Part shown: positions 15,101 through 24,315 of the stretch, piece by piece
Layout of the letters: every line of letters starts with the position of its first letter
How positions within the stretch are numbered: the stretch's first letter is position 1
From: UBA8389 sp035719105
GTDB lineage: Bacteria; Bacteroidota; Bacteroidia; Bacteroidales; UBA1402
Reading direction: 5' to 3'
Assembly (NCBI GenBank): GCA_035719105.1
Contig: DASTGN010000007.1
Coordinates: 1 to 64,000, forward strand
Length of the DNA stretch: 64,000 nt
Notes under the pieces: generated by a model
What the model was told of the DNA's origin: nothing
The model's input: the letters and a program-made list of their open reading frames with translations, nothing else
The model's database searches: none
Made by a program: the position numbers and the translations under genes

Positions 15101-18100
15101 TGAATATCACTCCGGGCACGCTGAATACCCTTTTCAGCAAGATTCAACGATCCACAATCAAACGATTGAACCTGGTGGGCAGCATCGATGCCCGCGATTT
15201 CAAGACCATGAGGGACAGTATGCCGATGTTGGAAAATCTCGACTTGAGCGGGGTCAACATTGTCGCTTACACGGGTACGGGTGGAACAGCGAATGCACCT
15301 GAGAACGTTTACCATGCCAATATGATTCCGAAACTGGCATTCTTGGATTGTACTAAACTGAGGACCATCACCCTACCAAACTCATTACGGAACATTCAAT
15401 ACGGTGCGTTTATCAATTCCGGTTTGTATCAAATAACCATACCCGAAGGAGTGAAAGTCTTGGGTGATTACGCCTTCCAAATGTTGAATCAGCTTGAACA
15501 TGTTTCACTGCCAGCATCGGTTGACAGCATTGGATATTGTACCTTCACCTTTAACAACGCCATGAAATCGTTCGAAGTGAATGCTGCCAATCCGTTGTTT
15601 TCCACATTGGATGGTGTCTTGTTCGATAAAACACAGAAGACCTTGGTTTCGTACCCGAACCGAAAATCAAACACCTACAAAGTGCCTGATGGAGTGGAAG
15701 TTATCGACACTGCAGCCTTTGAAGGTTGCTATAACTTGTACAGTGTGACTTTACCGACTTCGCTCAAAAGCATTTGTTTGGAGGCCTTTTATGAATGTAC
15801 CAATCTGGTTTCCATCGATATACCGGCATCGGTCACCACATTGGAAGCATACGCTTTCTACAATTGCCAGAATATGAGTATTCTGACTGCCAAAATGCCG
15901 AGTCCGATTGATTTGACCAACAGCGTCGGTGTATTTGCTTACATCGATCGGACGAATTGCATCCTTCGGGTTCCGACCGGTTCAAAAGCGGCCTATTTAG
16001 CTTCAGCAAGATGGAACACCTTTACCAACATGGCTGAAGACTACACCAAACAAGTTACGATTTCGAATGGTGGCTTATCGCAATCCATGGGTCCTAACGA
16101 AGGAAGTTTGGTCACGAAGTTAAAGATATCGGGAACGATGGATGCCCGCGATTTCAAGACCATTCGAGATGGCATGCCCCTGCTTGCCGAATTGGATTTG
16201 AGCAGTGTTTCCATTGTGGATTATACCGGTTGGGAGGGGCCATTGAACGAATACCACCAATACCCAGCCAACTCGATTCCACCTCATGCTTTTACCACCT
16301 TGGGCTACGATATTGCGAAAAAATGGCTCACGACCGTTTCTTTACCGACTTCCGTCAACAGCATCGGGTTTAATGCCTTCCATAATACGGGCATTAGAAC
16401 CCTGACGTTGCATGAAGGCATCACTCGAGTGGAAAGTTGGGCTTTCTATAATTGCAAGTTAACTACCATTGTAATTCCTGCAACCTTGACTGAAATCGGT
16501 GATAATGCTTTCGGATCGAACCGTGCGCTGAGTGCGTTTACCGTAGCAGCTGGGAATCCGAATTATAAAACCGTGGATGGGGCACTTTACGACAAATCCG
16601 GTCAGACATTGATTTTCTATCCGAACTCGAAATCGGATGGAGCTCAAATTCCAGAGGGCACCCTGAAAGTTAAGCAATTTGCATTTGAGGGTTGCGATTT
16701 CATCACCCATGTAACTATTCCGAGCACCGTGACCAACATTGATCAACCTGCTTTCTACTGGGCTGGGAATATCACATGGTTTGATGTGGCTGCCAACAAT
16801 CCGAATTATACTTCTATGGACGGCGTCCTTTTTGACAAAACCATGACCACGTTGGTGGCTTATCCAAACAAAAAGGGAAACTACTACGATATCCCAAATA
16901 TCGTCAATACAATAGGCCCTTCGGCTTTCGGAGCCTGTTGGAATTTGTGGGGGTTGAACATTCCCATGTCGGTCACCAAGATTTCCGATGCTGCCTTTTA
17001 TTGTTGTAGCGGATTGACCAGCCTCTATCTGCCAACCAGCATCAACAGCATAGGTAATGAGGCTTTCCAATTTTGTGAGAACCTGAAATCAATCAATGCG
17101 TATTGGAACTATCCAGTGGACCTTTCGAATTCGATGAACGTCTTCCAAGGCATTGACAAAGTCGCTTGTGTATTAAAAGTTCCTCAGGGTTGTTCGTTCA
17201 ATTACCGGATTTCCAACCAATGGGGCGATTTCCAGTACATCGATGAAAACCAGAACATGACCTATCGAGTCAAGGTTCCAGTCGGAACCAAGGCTTGTTT
17301 CATTGCCGGCGAAATGAATGGATGGGTTCAACAACCCATGGACAAAGAGAGCAATGGGATTTATTCCATCACGTTGAATGCCCACTGGAGCGACCAGTAC
17401 AAGTATTGTTCCGGTCCAGAATGGAAGTATGAAGAATTGGATTCCGCAAGGAATATCATCAACAACAGAAACTACAGTCCAATGGACACAGTCAGAACTT
17501 GGAGAAACATATACCAGCCATGGGTGCCGTTTACACCCTGGAAGGTACAGTCGAGATCGGACTATTCCATCGGGAAAATTCAGTTTGTAAGTGCTTCGGA
17601 AGGATGGATTGCCAGTGGAAACAACAATGGATTGCTCCATTCCATCAACGGAGGCGATACTTGGGAAGTGGTAAAACCATTCCCGACTGATCTGGCTGGC
17701 AATTTCTCCGATCCTGCACTTAGCATGGATTGGGTGAATCCAACACACGGTTGGGCTTTCAAGACCCTTTGCAATGATTCCAGTTCGGTCTTTGACAGTC
17801 CGAATGGTGCAGTCATGTACCGAACGACCGACGGTGGTGGTACTTGGTCCAGAGCCACTTTCCCAAAAACCAGAAATACAATCGCTTATACGGACGATGA
17901 CTTCATTGGCGATTGGCAGATACACGAAATCATGGAAGGCGATTACCAAAATACACAGAACTTCTTTTCCGGTTGGAGCCACATGAAACTGACTGTAACA
18001 CCTGATGGTACATGCAACTTCTCCGACTTCACATTAAGCACAGGAACATGGCAACCGGTTCCAAGCAATCTGTACACTTCATCCAATGGTGCTTTCAGTA

Positions 18101-19815
18101 TGTCGGGTACCGATCTGAATGGATTTCTAAGCGTGGACAAGAAAACAGGTTTCATGACCTTGACCAACGACGTGGGCTCACGGGTCTTTGGCGTCATGCA
18201 GAAACAAATTCCTGGTGTGACGTACCAAACGTCCGATTTGGCAGGTATGTGGCAAATGAATCTTTTATCGGTGGATAACCCGTATGATATTTCGACGGGC
18301 AGTTCAGGTTGGGTCTATGCGACAGCCTTGATCGATGCCAGTGGAAACGCCATGTTGAATATGGTCAACGACAACAATGAACTCAATACGGCAAATATAA
18401 CTTTCACCATCAGCTCGGACGGTTTTGTTTCGACAGCGGGCATGGATTGGCATGGATTCATGAATGCCGATAAAACAGCCTTTTATTCGACTTTCACCAA
18501 TGATGGAGGAAAATCGTACTCCCTTTGTGTCTTGCAAAAACAAAAATCCGCGCTCACTTATACGTTGAACGACCTGCAGGGTTCCTGGAAAATTCATGAA
18601 ATCATGGTTGTGAACAACACCATGTTTGGTTCGAATGGAAGGTTAGATGCTTCTGTCATCAGCATCCTGCCCGACGGTACGGGAAAAATGCATAATAACA
18701 AAGATGGTGATAATGGAAATGATAACGAAATAAAATTGGGCATTTCAAATTCTGGTATTGTTACAGTTACCGAGGGTGGAGTTCGAGGATTCATGAGTTC
18801 TGATAAAAATAGCATTATTTATTCCAGAACCGATAAGGATGGTTATGCCATTGGAGTGTTCCAGAAAGATTCAACCTTTAGTGGCGACATGGGTCTACAA
18901 GTACAATTCGCGGACGAAAGCAATGGCTGGGCTTCCACGTACAACAATCAGACCTCTGGGTTCCAATTCTTCCGTTCTACGAACGGTGGTACAGATTGGA
19001 ATTTTATTTCCAATCAAGGACCTGCCGGATTTTTTGACTTTGTGGATGCCAATAACGGTTGGTCTGTATCGAATTATCCTACGGATTCGACAACGGTTCC
19101 TGCCTGGTACATCCTTCACACCACGGATGGCGGTTTGACTTGGAGCAAACAGTTTACCCTATCAAGCAATATGGGCGATTCTTTCAATGCCATACAGTTT
19201 ACCGACTTGAACAACGGTTGGGTCACTGGAAATAGAGGTTTGCTGCTTAAAACGACGGATGGCGGTGCCCACTGGACTGCAGTATCCAATACAGGTAGGA
19301 CTTATGATTCCAACAGTAAGGCCCTCTTCTTCTTGAATGCAAATTTGGGTTGGATTGCTGTTGACCACAACAATGGCAATGACATGTCCATTCTTAAAAC
19401 GACAGATGGTGGTGCCAATTGGTCTGTACAGAATACGAATTTAACGGACGGTTCTCTATTCAGTTTGTATTTTTGGGATGAGAATCATGGTTGGTTTACT
19501 GGTGAAACCAACGATGGTTATGGCTATTACTCCGGATTAATCGGACAACTGGAAAATGGTGCGATTTCCATTGGAAACAAGAAATCTGAACAGAACTTGC
19601 TGTTATATCCCAATCCGGTGAAAGATGGATTTTACATCCGTTCGATTGAAATCGGATCGATGGTCAGCATCTACAATCTCAATGGCGTCGCTGTACTGAG
19701 AAGAAGAGCTGAAGGCAATTGCTATGTGGATGTGAAGGATCTGAAGAAAGGCATGTACGTCGTTCGGATAACCACTCCTACAGGGGTCATCAATAAGAAA
19801 ATCGTTAAGTTGTAA
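12112..19815 (+). CDS. Giant secreted modular protein with BspA-like leucine-rich repeats and T9SS sorting domain
   Basis: The 2567-residue protein has a signal peptide (MKKLTTYLASVLLSCLLANAQ). Domains then run in order. A beta-propeller-like region (about 25-400) has 'IIKYDQNGSIVWKKYWGG' units. A LamG-like domain follows (about 430-590; 'GTVEMWVKP', 'AWTHIAVSWGD'). Three long modules begin at residues 634, 1023 and 1341 with a shared header G(S/T)(I/M)DARDFKT(M/I)RD, followed by BspA-type LRR_5 repeats ('IP.SV..I...AF..C..L'). A starch-binding-like E-set segment lies near 1716-1780. Ycf48/BNR-type repeats start near 1805 and are interrupted by three ~111-residue units (headers near 1932, 2043, 2155) before resuming near 2259. 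The end 'LLLYPNPVKDGFYIRS...KGMYVVRITT...KKIVKL' is a type A T9SS sorting domain. It is probably cell-surface attached or released, with an adhesive or binding role. No enzyme domain is recognised. Confidence 0.88.
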   Translation: MKKLTTYLASVLLSCLLANAQFSIDQISQFGNSADQIPSGMSIRNDALYISGNNAGESMLIRYGTQNIGAPVWNLQWPGTIPVSESFGGVSADDNGVYVSGYSYSQTTDVSGGKEFKAILCKFSLTGATGPGVGGVTWIEKPTFYPYEGYEGFQSNVLAVDMDTSFIYSCGTAQANSNNTTAVLTKHEMGGNLRWKTIIGNPASGSQAGTYAICKLNNFLYIGGFENNWTLWKVDMSGNKIWSKTTETSAFSTMYGLCATDQFLFGAGYSEIAGKGKEAVIIKYDQNGSIVWKKYWGGNLEDIAHDIAFVDNTLWVVGETNSFGAGGKDAFILKLNAADGSVMDSVFGGGTQDDAGLKILKDGSKIFIAGTFMGTAQFGPMTLNSNGGADMFLLKMNAFSEMNASPVTADANTVLLDHFDGSSTGQVKGSAPYIQSVNGLSQGIDLVGPGKYVAYSMTSNLESKGTVEMWVKPVHFSKGLLNMNWNNTTSSPSNGHVFHLRLDSIGKVFLSNWGQSVSNSFLSNSSIPLNAWTHIAVSWGDSTKIYINGKLDMVSALPLRPAFQSAMYLYLNYWGDSTAYYDELHISNIQRTEAAISSRIFSDTKEKVYSVSPGNLANILTAGEKSTLTMLKLSGSIDARDFKTMRDMPLLDTLDLSQVNIVAYSGTEGPRTVDTYYPENTIPRNAFYLATEKNKLTTVIQPVNLTGIGRSAYNLCSGLTNINWPSGLKTIGIAAFSNCRNLKTVNIPSGVTTIDSSTFRSCIKLTSINIPSSVTEIRSGAFYQCGELTSVNLAPGSQLRHIGVYAFGLCSKLSSFNLPPSVDFIGNVAFLGTGVTLNIPPNHNYFTSIDGVLYDKGLTRLMYCPALKTGRVDIPPTVTSIAVDAFYNCAGLDSITMSPSLQIIEDWAFENCTGLKTMVIPATVNQIWSEAFYNCSGLKSIYVNTLAPIDLTHSDSVFKFIDLNTCKLYVLTGLKAQYQAANKWKDFVNIVELNDAVNITPGTLNTLFSKIQRSTIKRLNLVGSIDARDFKTMRDSMPMLENLDLSGVNIVAYTGTGGTANAPENVYHANMIPKLAFLDCTKLRTITLPNSLRNIQYGAFINSGLYQITIPEGVKVLGDYAFQMLNQLEHVSLPASVDSIGYCTFTFNNAMKSFEVNAANPLFSTLDGVLFDKTQKTLVSYPNRKSNTYKVPDGVEVIDTAAFEGCYNLYSVTLPTSLKSICLEAFYECTNLVSIDIPASVTTLEAYAFYNCQNMSILTAKMPSPIDLTNSVGVFAYIDRTNCILRVPTGSKAAYLASARWNTFTNMAEDYTKQVTISNGGLSQSMGPNEGSLVTKLKISGTMDARDFKTIRDGMPLLAELDLSSVSIVDYTGWEGPLNEYHQYPANSIPPHAFTTLGYDIAKKWLTTVSLPTSVNSIGFNAFHNTGIRTLTLHEGITRVESWAFYNCKLTTIVIPATLTEIGDNAFGSNRALSAFTVAAGNPNYKTVDGALYDKSGQTLIFYPNSKSDGAQIPEGTLKVKQFAFEGCDFITHVTIPSTVTNIDQPAFYWAGNITWFDVAANNPNYTSMDGVLFDKTMTTLVAYPNKKGNYYDIPNIVNTIGPSAFGACWNLWGLNIPMSVTKISDAAFYCCSGLTSLYLPTSINSIGNEAFQFCENLKSINAYWNYPVDLSNSMNVFQGIDKVACVLKVPQGCSFNYRISNQWGDFQYIDENQNMTYRVKVPVGTKACFIAGEMNGWVQQPMDKESNGIYSITLNAHWSDQYKYCSGPEWKYEELDSARNIINNRNYSPMDTVRTWRNIYQPWVPFTPWKVQSRSDYSIGKIQFVSASEGWIASGNNNGLLHSINGGDTWEVVKPFPTDLAGNFSDPALSMDWVNPTHGWAFKTLCNDSSSVFDSPNGAVMYRTTDGGGTWSRATFPKTRNTIAYTDDDFIGDWQIHEIMEGDYQNTQNFFSGWSHMKLTVTPDGTCNFSDFTLSTGTWQPVPSNLYTSSNGAFSMSGTDLNGFLSVDKKTGFMTLTNDVGSRVFGVMQKQIPGVTYQTSDLAGMWQMNLLSVDNPYDISTGSSGWVYATALIDASGNAMLNMVNDNNELNTANITFTISSDGFVSTAGMDWHGFMNADKTAFYSTFTNDGGKSYSLCVLQKQKSALTYTLNDLQGSWKIHEIMVVNNTMFGSNGRLDASVISILPDGTGKMHNNKDGDNGNDNEIKLGISNSGIVTVTEGGVRGFMSSDKNSIIYSRTDKDGYAIGVFQKDSTFSGDMGLQVQFADESNGWASTYNNQTSGFQFFRSTNGGTDWNFISNQGPAGFFDFVDANNGWSVSNYPTDSTTVPAWYILHTTDGGLTWSKQFTLSSNMGDSFNAIQFTDLNNGWVTGNRGLLLKTTDGGAHWTAVSNTGRTYDSNSKALFFLNANLGWIAVDHNNGNDMSILKTTDGGANWSVQNTNLTDGSLFSLYFWDENHGWFTGETNDGYGYYSGLIGQLENGAISIGNKKSEQNLLLYPNPVKDGFYIRSIEIGSMVSIYNLNGVAVLRRRAEGNCYVDVKDLKKGMYVVRITTPTGVINKKIVKL

Positions 19816-19836
19816 CGATATACTGGACCAAATGAA

Positions 19837-19872
19837 AACAGCCCGGCAGATTTATTTCTGTCGGGCTGTTTA
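19837..19872. terminator. Bidirectional terminator between convergent genes
   Basis: AACAGCCCGGCAG and CTGTCGGGCTGTT form a 13-bp stem with one G-T pair around an ATTTATTT-like loop. A run of A before it and T-rich sequence after it let it act on both the giant plus-strand gene and the DUF4402 gene on the minus strand. Confidence 0.75.
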
Positions 19873-19900
19873 ATGGTGTCGTATTTAAAAAAAAGTAGTA

Positions 19901-20416
19901 TTAATTGTATGCCACCGTAACACTGAATGTTCCTGTGTATGAAGCTGCAACGGCTGTAGAAGGTACAGTAAGGGTTCCACCTACATAAAAAACATCGTTC
20001 GTTCCAATCACGCTATTTGTTAAAGAATTCGAGCAAGTAAATGCGGTGATGCTGAGGTTGTTCGTTCCATCAGAAATAACTTGTGGCGTAGAAGGAATCG
20101 TAATGTTGTAACTTTTTGATGTTTCGCCACCAACCGTAAACTTAGCAGAGGTTTGTGCTGAACTCGTCAAAACAACGGCATCGCCAGTAGGTACACTGAT
20201 CGTAGGAGTTTCAACGGCTCCAACCACAATGGTTGAGTTTCCAGTTCCACGGGCTATGACACCAAAGTCCAAAGCTTGATTGTTGGATAGAGTAATTGGA
20301 GTGATAATACGGGCTTTACCCTGTACACTAACTGTTTTGTTAGCTGCGTTGTCTGCCGCGGATGCACTTAAAGTGAATGCTATTAAGGCGATAACTGTAA
20401 ATAGGGTCTTTTTCAT
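19901..20416 (-). CDS. DUF4402-domain exported protein
   Basis: The protein has 171 residues from the ATG at 20416; two codons upstream the frame opens with TTG. It has a signal peptide (KKTLFTVIALIAFTLSASA) and a single DUF4402 domain. The domain is recognisable by 'VQGKARIITPITLSNNQALDFGVIARG' in two parts, and a C-terminal 'AASYTGTFSVTVAYN', the usual '..G.Y.GTF.VTV.YN' ending. These proteins are small, all-beta and exported; a pilin-like or surface role is often suspected but not shown. A TATCTTTG -7 element lies on the minus strand at 20456-20463. It stands alone between two terminators. Confidence 0.85.
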   Translation of the reverse strand: MKKTLFTVIALIAFTLSASAADNAANKTVSVQGKARIITPITLSNNQALDFGVIARGTGNSTIVVGAVETPTISVPTGDAVVLTSSAQTSAKFTVGGETSKSYNITIPSTPQVISDGTNNLSITAFTCSNSLTNSVIGTNDVFYVGGTLTVPSTAVAASYTGTFSVTVAYN

Positions 20417-20546
20417 ATCCAATTGATATTAACTGTTTGATTGCTTTTGATGTTACAAAGATACGGCTTCATCAAGGTATTACATTAAAAAAAGGCTTTA
20501 CAGAAGGGATACAAGAATCCTCCATTCAGGATACAAAAAGGATACA

Positions 20547-20583
20547 AAAAAACGACGTCCCGGATTGCCGAAACGTCGTTTTT
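20547..20583 (-). terminator. Terminator downstream of tpiA
   Basis: AAACGACGT and ACGTCGTTT pair as a perfect stem over a 14-base loop, with A-run and T-run on the two sides. It lies 20 bases after the tpiA stop and could also stop readthrough from the other strand. Confidence 0.75.
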
Positions 20584-20602
20584 ATAAAAAAGATCGTATG
20601 AC

Positions 20603-21358
20603 TTAAAAACCGGCGATAACTCCCATAAAAGCGGCAACCGTCAAAGAGGCGCCCCCGATGAGTCCGCCATCCACATCCGGATTGGCAAAAAGCTCTTTGG
20701 CGTTCTTGTCGTTGCAGCTTCCGCCGTACAGGATGGAGCAGTCATTAGCTACCGTTGCACCATATTTAGCTGCGAGCACGCTACGGATATAAGCATGAAT
20801 TTCTTGAGCTTGTTCTGAAGAAGCCGTTTTGCCGGTACCGATTGCCCAAACGGGTTCGTATGCGAGAACGATTTTGCCGAAATCTTCGGCACTCAAATCA
20901 AAAAGCGATTCTTTGATCTGAGCTTCAACTACTTCAAACTGCTTTCCTGCTTCGCGTTCTTCCAACACTTCACCAATGCAAAAGATAGGGGTCAGACCGT
21001 TTTCGAGGGCCAACTGCACTTTGGTTTTCAAGATTTCGCTGGTTTCTCCGTAGTATGCACGACGTTCGGAATGGCCGAGGATGACGTATTGAGCACCAGT
21101 AGATTTAACCATTGCAGCAGAAATTTCACCTGTGTAAGCACCAGACACATGATCAGCGCAATTTTGTGCGGCAACGCCCAATTTAGTAGCATCAACAGCC
21201 CCAACGACCGAAGCCAGGTGGATATAAGGAGTTCCAATGATGACATCACAATTGACTGCAGTAGCAGCCAGGGCGGCATTCAGTTCGGTTGCCAAAGCGA
21301 CACCTTCTTGCAGGGTCTTATTCATTTTCCAGTTTCCTGCAACAATGTTTTTTCTCAT
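20603..21358 (-). CDS. tpiA: Triosephosphate isomerase
   Basis: The 251-residue enzyme interconverts dihydroxyacetone phosphate and glyceraldehyde 3-phosphate in glycolysis. All hallmark motifs are present: 'AGNWKMN' with the catalytic Lys, 'LGHSERR' with the catalytic His, 'AYEPVWAIGTGKTAS' with the catalytic Glu and mobile loop, and the phosphate-binding 'YGGSCNDKNA' and 'GLIGGASL'. Length is normal. It is the last gene of a three-gene minus-strand group after the DUF1599 and DoxX-family genes, an order I recall from other Bacteroidales. Confidence 0.97.
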   Translation of the reverse strand: MRKNIVAGNWKMNKTLQEGVALATELNAALAATAVNCDVIIGTPYIHLASVVGAVDATKLGVAAQNCADHVSGAYTGEISAAMVKSTGAQYVILGHSERRAYYGETSEILKTKVQLALENGLTPIFCIGEVLEEREAGKQFEVVEAQIKESLFDLSAEDFGKIVLAYEPVWAIGTGKTASSEQAQEIHAYIRSVLAAKYGATVANDCSILYGGSCNDKNAKELFANPDVDGGLIGGASLTVAAFMGVIAGF

Positions 21359-21390
21359 TTCTTACGTATTTAGGTGATTAGTAATTTCTT

Positions 21391-22713
21391 TTATTTGTTG
21401 TGTGAATCCTTGTCTGCAATTTTTTCAAACTTGAACCATTTTAGGGAATGCTTATTGTACCGAAAACGATAACCGCTATGCAAAAGAAAGAAGAATATGA
21501 GTGGAACGGTCAGCACGAACAATAAACCGCCTAATAGCCTTCCGATTGCAGGATAACCGATGGTTCCGTAGGGTGTCTTTTCCAAGGGTCGTTTTTCTCC
21601 GGCAAAAACAGGGACATCTCTGAAACCCCATTTCTGATAAACCGTTCCGTCCTTGATTAAAATCAATCCTGGATTGGAACGGATCATAGTTTTAAGCGTA
21701 CGGTCGTCCAACGAACAGAATGTCATGGCGTCATCGTATTCGTATTTCCAGTCTTCTATGCCCCTAGGGCTTGAGTTGGTTAATGCTAGAAATCGATAAC
21801 CGTGCTGGTTTGCGTACGACTTGACATCCAATATTTCCTGTAAATGGTTGTAATTCATATCTTCCAACTTGTTACTGACAAATAAGAAGGTATAGGAATG
21901 ATCAGTAAGTACTTTGTTCGTAATATCGCCCTGTTCAGGGAGTTCGAGTACGAAATCATGGATTGGACTCCGATAACCTTGGCGAACTGCTATATCTTCA
22001 CGATCCACGAATTTCCAGGTGGTATCAGCAAAAGGTGCTTTATCAAGGGTGAATTTCTTCTGTTTTCCGTTCTTTTCGTAGATGAAAATGGTCGTGATGG
22101 AATCCGTGGGCGCACCTGCAGGGGCTTTCATAAGGCTTGGCAAGTTATTGCCAACTTTATAGGGAAGAAAATCAATCAAGGGCAAGTGTCTGTACGACCA
22201 GGTGGATAATAGTAGTGGAAACAAGGCGCACCAAAAGGCTGTGTAACGAGAAGTGTGTCTGCCAAAAAATGTTATGAACTTATCATTATTGAAATAAACA
22301 AAGAATGCCAATACGAGCAGTACCAAGTTCTTAATAAAAGTGGCGGTGTTGCTCAAGACGAGCGCATCACCGAAACAACCGCAATCAGTCACAGGATTGG
22401 CTATCGCGATGTAAAGTGTAAGCGGCGTCAGGAAAATCATGAACAAAAACAGCATCAAGGATATACTGTGTTTGTAAACACCAATCAGCAAGGCAATTCC
22501 AAGAAAGAATTCGGTTGCCGAAAGCAGAACAGACATTAGAAAGGAAAAGTCTTTGAAATATACCCATCCGAAAGCATCCAGGTAATCTTCGATTTTATAA
22601 GTGCTGCCAAGTGGATCAATGGCCTTGACAAAACCGGAGAATACGAACGTTAAACCAAGCAATAGTCTGGCAACGTGGGTCAAAATTTTCAAGTTCTTGT
22701 CTGACAGTTTCAT
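21391..22713 (-). CDS. DoxX-like membrane protein (BT_3928-type family)
   Basis: The 440-residue protein has an N-terminal DoxX/MauE-like domain of four membrane segments (about 10-150: 'ARLLLGLTFVFSGFVKAIDPLGSTYKIEDYL' in parts), with a 'DCGCFGDAL' motif in the loop as in MauE and vitamin-K-epoxide-reductase-like partners. A fifth membrane segment and a soluble thioredoxin-like domain follow (about 190-400), with another membrane segment near 395-415. Such fusions are found next to tpiA and DUF1599 in Bacteroidales. The DoxX part plus the thioredoxin-like part suggests a role in envelope redox chemistry, but no substrate is known. Confidence 0.78.
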   Translation of the reverse strand: MKLSDKNLKILTHVARLLLGLTFVFSGFVKAIDPLGSTYKIEDYLDAFGWVYFKDFSFLMSVLLSATEFFLGIALLIGVYKHSISLMLFLFMIFLTPLTLYIAIANPVTDCGCFGDALVLSNTATFIKNLVLLVLAFFVYFNNDKFITFFGRHTSRYTAFWCALFPLLLSTWSYRHLPLIDFLPYKVGNNLPSLMKAPAGAPTDSITTIFIYEKNGKQKKFTLDKAPFADTTWKFVDREDIAVRQGYRSPIHDFVLELPEQGDITNKVLTDHSYTFLFVSNKLEDMNYNHLQEILDVKSYANQHGYRFLALTNSSPRGIEDWKYEYDDAMTFCSLDDRTLKTMIRSNPGLILIKDGTVYQKWGFRDVPVFAGEKRPLEKTPYGTIGYPAIGRLLGGLLFVLTVPLIFFFLLHSGYRFRYNKHSLKWFKFEKIADKDSHNK

Positions 22714-22719
22714 GATTGT

Positions 22720-23265
22720 TTATTTTTCGTCAAATTCCATTCGAATCAATCCGAAAATAGCGTAATTCATCATGTCTAAGTAGTTGGCATCAATGCCTTC
22801 GGATGCCAACGTCTTACCTCTGAGATCTTCAATTTGTTTGGTACGGTGAAGTTTCATCAGAATGAGATCGGTGTAAGAAGGGATTCGCATGCTTCGCCAA
22901 GCCTCATCGTAATCGTGATTTTTATCCAGCATCAAATTTTTTGCCTGAGCAATTTTCTGGTCGTACAAATCCAACGCTTCATCGACATTTAAGTCAACTT
23001 GTTCAGCAGGACCGAGTTCCAATTGAATCAAACCGACAATCCCATAATTGACAATGCCCATGAACTCAGGACGAATGCCTTCGTCAACTTTCGCGTTACC
23101 TTTGGTTTCAAGGCTTCGGATACGGTTGGCTTTGATAAAAATTTGATCGGTTACAGATTGTGGGCGAAGAATACGCCATGCTGCACCGTAATCGTGAAGT
23201 TTTTTGGAAAAAACGCTCCGACATTGGGCGGTTACGGCGTCAAATTGTGCATTGGTATCTGCCAT
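22720..23265 (-). CDS. DUF1599 protein (nucleotide modification-associated domain)
   Basis: The 181-residue protein is an internal duplication. Residues about 20-55 ('KKLHDYGAAWRILRPQSVTD') and about 110-145 ('DKNHDYDEAWRSMRIPSYTD') share the DUF1599 core, each followed by a 'G..NYGI.GLIQLE / MMNYAIFGLIRME' helix. DUF1599 has been placed among nucleotide modification-associated domains by comparative work, but no activity is established. It stands in a widely kept Bacteroidales gene group with the DoxX-like protein and tpiA, 6 bases upstream of the former. A TACTTTTG -7-like element lies on the minus strand at 23293-23300. Confidence 0.85.
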   Translation of the reverse strand: MADTNAQFDAVTAQCRSVFSKKLHDYGAAWRILRPQSVTDQIFIKANRIRSLETKGNAKVDEGIRPEFMGIVNYGIVGLIQLELGPAEQVDLNVDEALDLYDQKIAQAKNLMLDKNHDYDEAWRSMRIPSYTDLILMKLHRTKQIEDLRGKTLASEGIDANYLDMMNYAIFGLIRMEFDEK

Positions 23266-23322
23266 TGGGCATAAAGTTTGCTTGAATGGCTACAAAAGTA
23301 CTAAAAAATCTATGAATCTTTA

Positions 23323-24264
23323 TCAAGAAAGCCTCAAACGTTGACCCGGACGAATGGATGTTTTTGGCTTAATATTATTGAGTTTGCAAAGATCAGCCAG
23401 ACTGATGCCATTTTCATTTGCGATGCGATATAAAGACTCCCCTTTGCGAACAGTATGGAACTTAACACTCGCATATTCTCCTTTTTGGTACGTTTTGGCA
23501 TTCGATCTATTGGCCATGTCCGGTCCAACCGGTGCTGCATGCACGCCAAAGTAAACGCCGCCTGAATATTTGATGCGTTCCTCGAACGTTTTTGCCTTCG
23601 CTATAAAATATCTTTTATGGAGAGGTACATAATCTTCAAAGCTGAATAGTTTGGCTGGATTGATGGGATTACCAAAAATACGGGTTTCAAAATGGAGATG
23701 TGGGCCTGTCGATCTACCGGTATTGCCGCCCAAACCAATGGGTTCACCGGCTTTCACGTCTTGATTGGGAGCAACCAAAAAGCGGGATAAGTGTGCGTAA
23801 ATGGTTTCGATGCCTTCGTGATTGCGCAAAACAATGTAATAACCGTATCCACGACGGTTGAACTGGCGAACACGAACCCGACCGTTGAAAGCGGCACGAA
23901 TGGTATCTCCAACTTTAACTCTCAGGTCTATGCCATTGTGGAATCCACGACGTCCGCGAACACCGAAATTGGAAGTAACTTTTCCGAGTACAGGAGGATA
24001 ATAATTGGCAATGTTGATGTAGAAGCTGTCTTTCATATTACCGATGTTCATTCCATACGGATTCACGGCTGAGTTGCTCCAGCTTCCGTATAGGCCCTCG
24101 TATAAGTCTCCCTGTTCTTCTTCCTCTTCGAGTTGATTGGTGATGACCGAATCCAAAGCAGCAGCATTTCTGCCGTAGCGGATGTTCACAGTATAATTAT
24201 CCTGTGCGGTGACACCTAAAACAATGGTGAAAAGTAGAAGAAATAAGGTCTTGGAAAAATGCAT
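23323..24264 (-). CDS. M23 peptidoglycan endopeptidase with LysM domain
   Basis: The 313-residue protein has a signal peptide (MHFSKTLFLLLFTIVLGVTAQ), then an M23/LytM metallopeptidase domain (about 90-200). Its zinc ligands are visible in 'GFHNGIDLRV' (HxxxD), 'IYAHLSRF' and 'HLHFETRI' (HxH). A C-terminal LysM domain (about 265-312, 'HTVRKGESLYRIANENGISLADL' in parts, 'IRPGQRLRL') binds glycan strands. It should cleave peptide cross-links in the periplasm. It stands alone behind a consensus promoter at 24316-24345. Confidence 0.93.
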   Translation of the reverse strand: MHFSKTLFLLLFTIVLGVTAQDNYTVNIRYGRNAAALDSVITNQLEEEEEQGDLYEGLYGSWSNSAVNPYGMNIGNMKDSFYINIANYYPPVLGKVTSNFGVRGRRGFHNGIDLRVKVGDTIRAAFNGRVRVRQFNRRGYGYYIVLRNHEGIETIYAHLSRFLVAPNQDVKAGEPIGLGGNTGRSTGPHLHFETRIFGNPINPAKLFSFEDYVPLHKRYFIAKAKTFEERIKYSGGVYFGVHAAPVGPDMANRSNAKTYQKGEYASVKFHTVRKGESLYRIANENGISLADLCKLNNIKPKTSIRPGQRLRLS

Positions 24265-24315
24265 ATAAAATCGTTTCGGCTATTAAAAAAGTAATCGGTG
24301 TTATCCCCGACTTTT

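Noticed and set aside
20507..20547. Three copies of GGATACAA near the DUF4402 gene, considered as a CRISPR-like or iteron array
   Set aside because: Eight-base units with irregular spacing (15 and 3 bases); too short and too few for either. No CRISPR array or cas gene is seen in the window.
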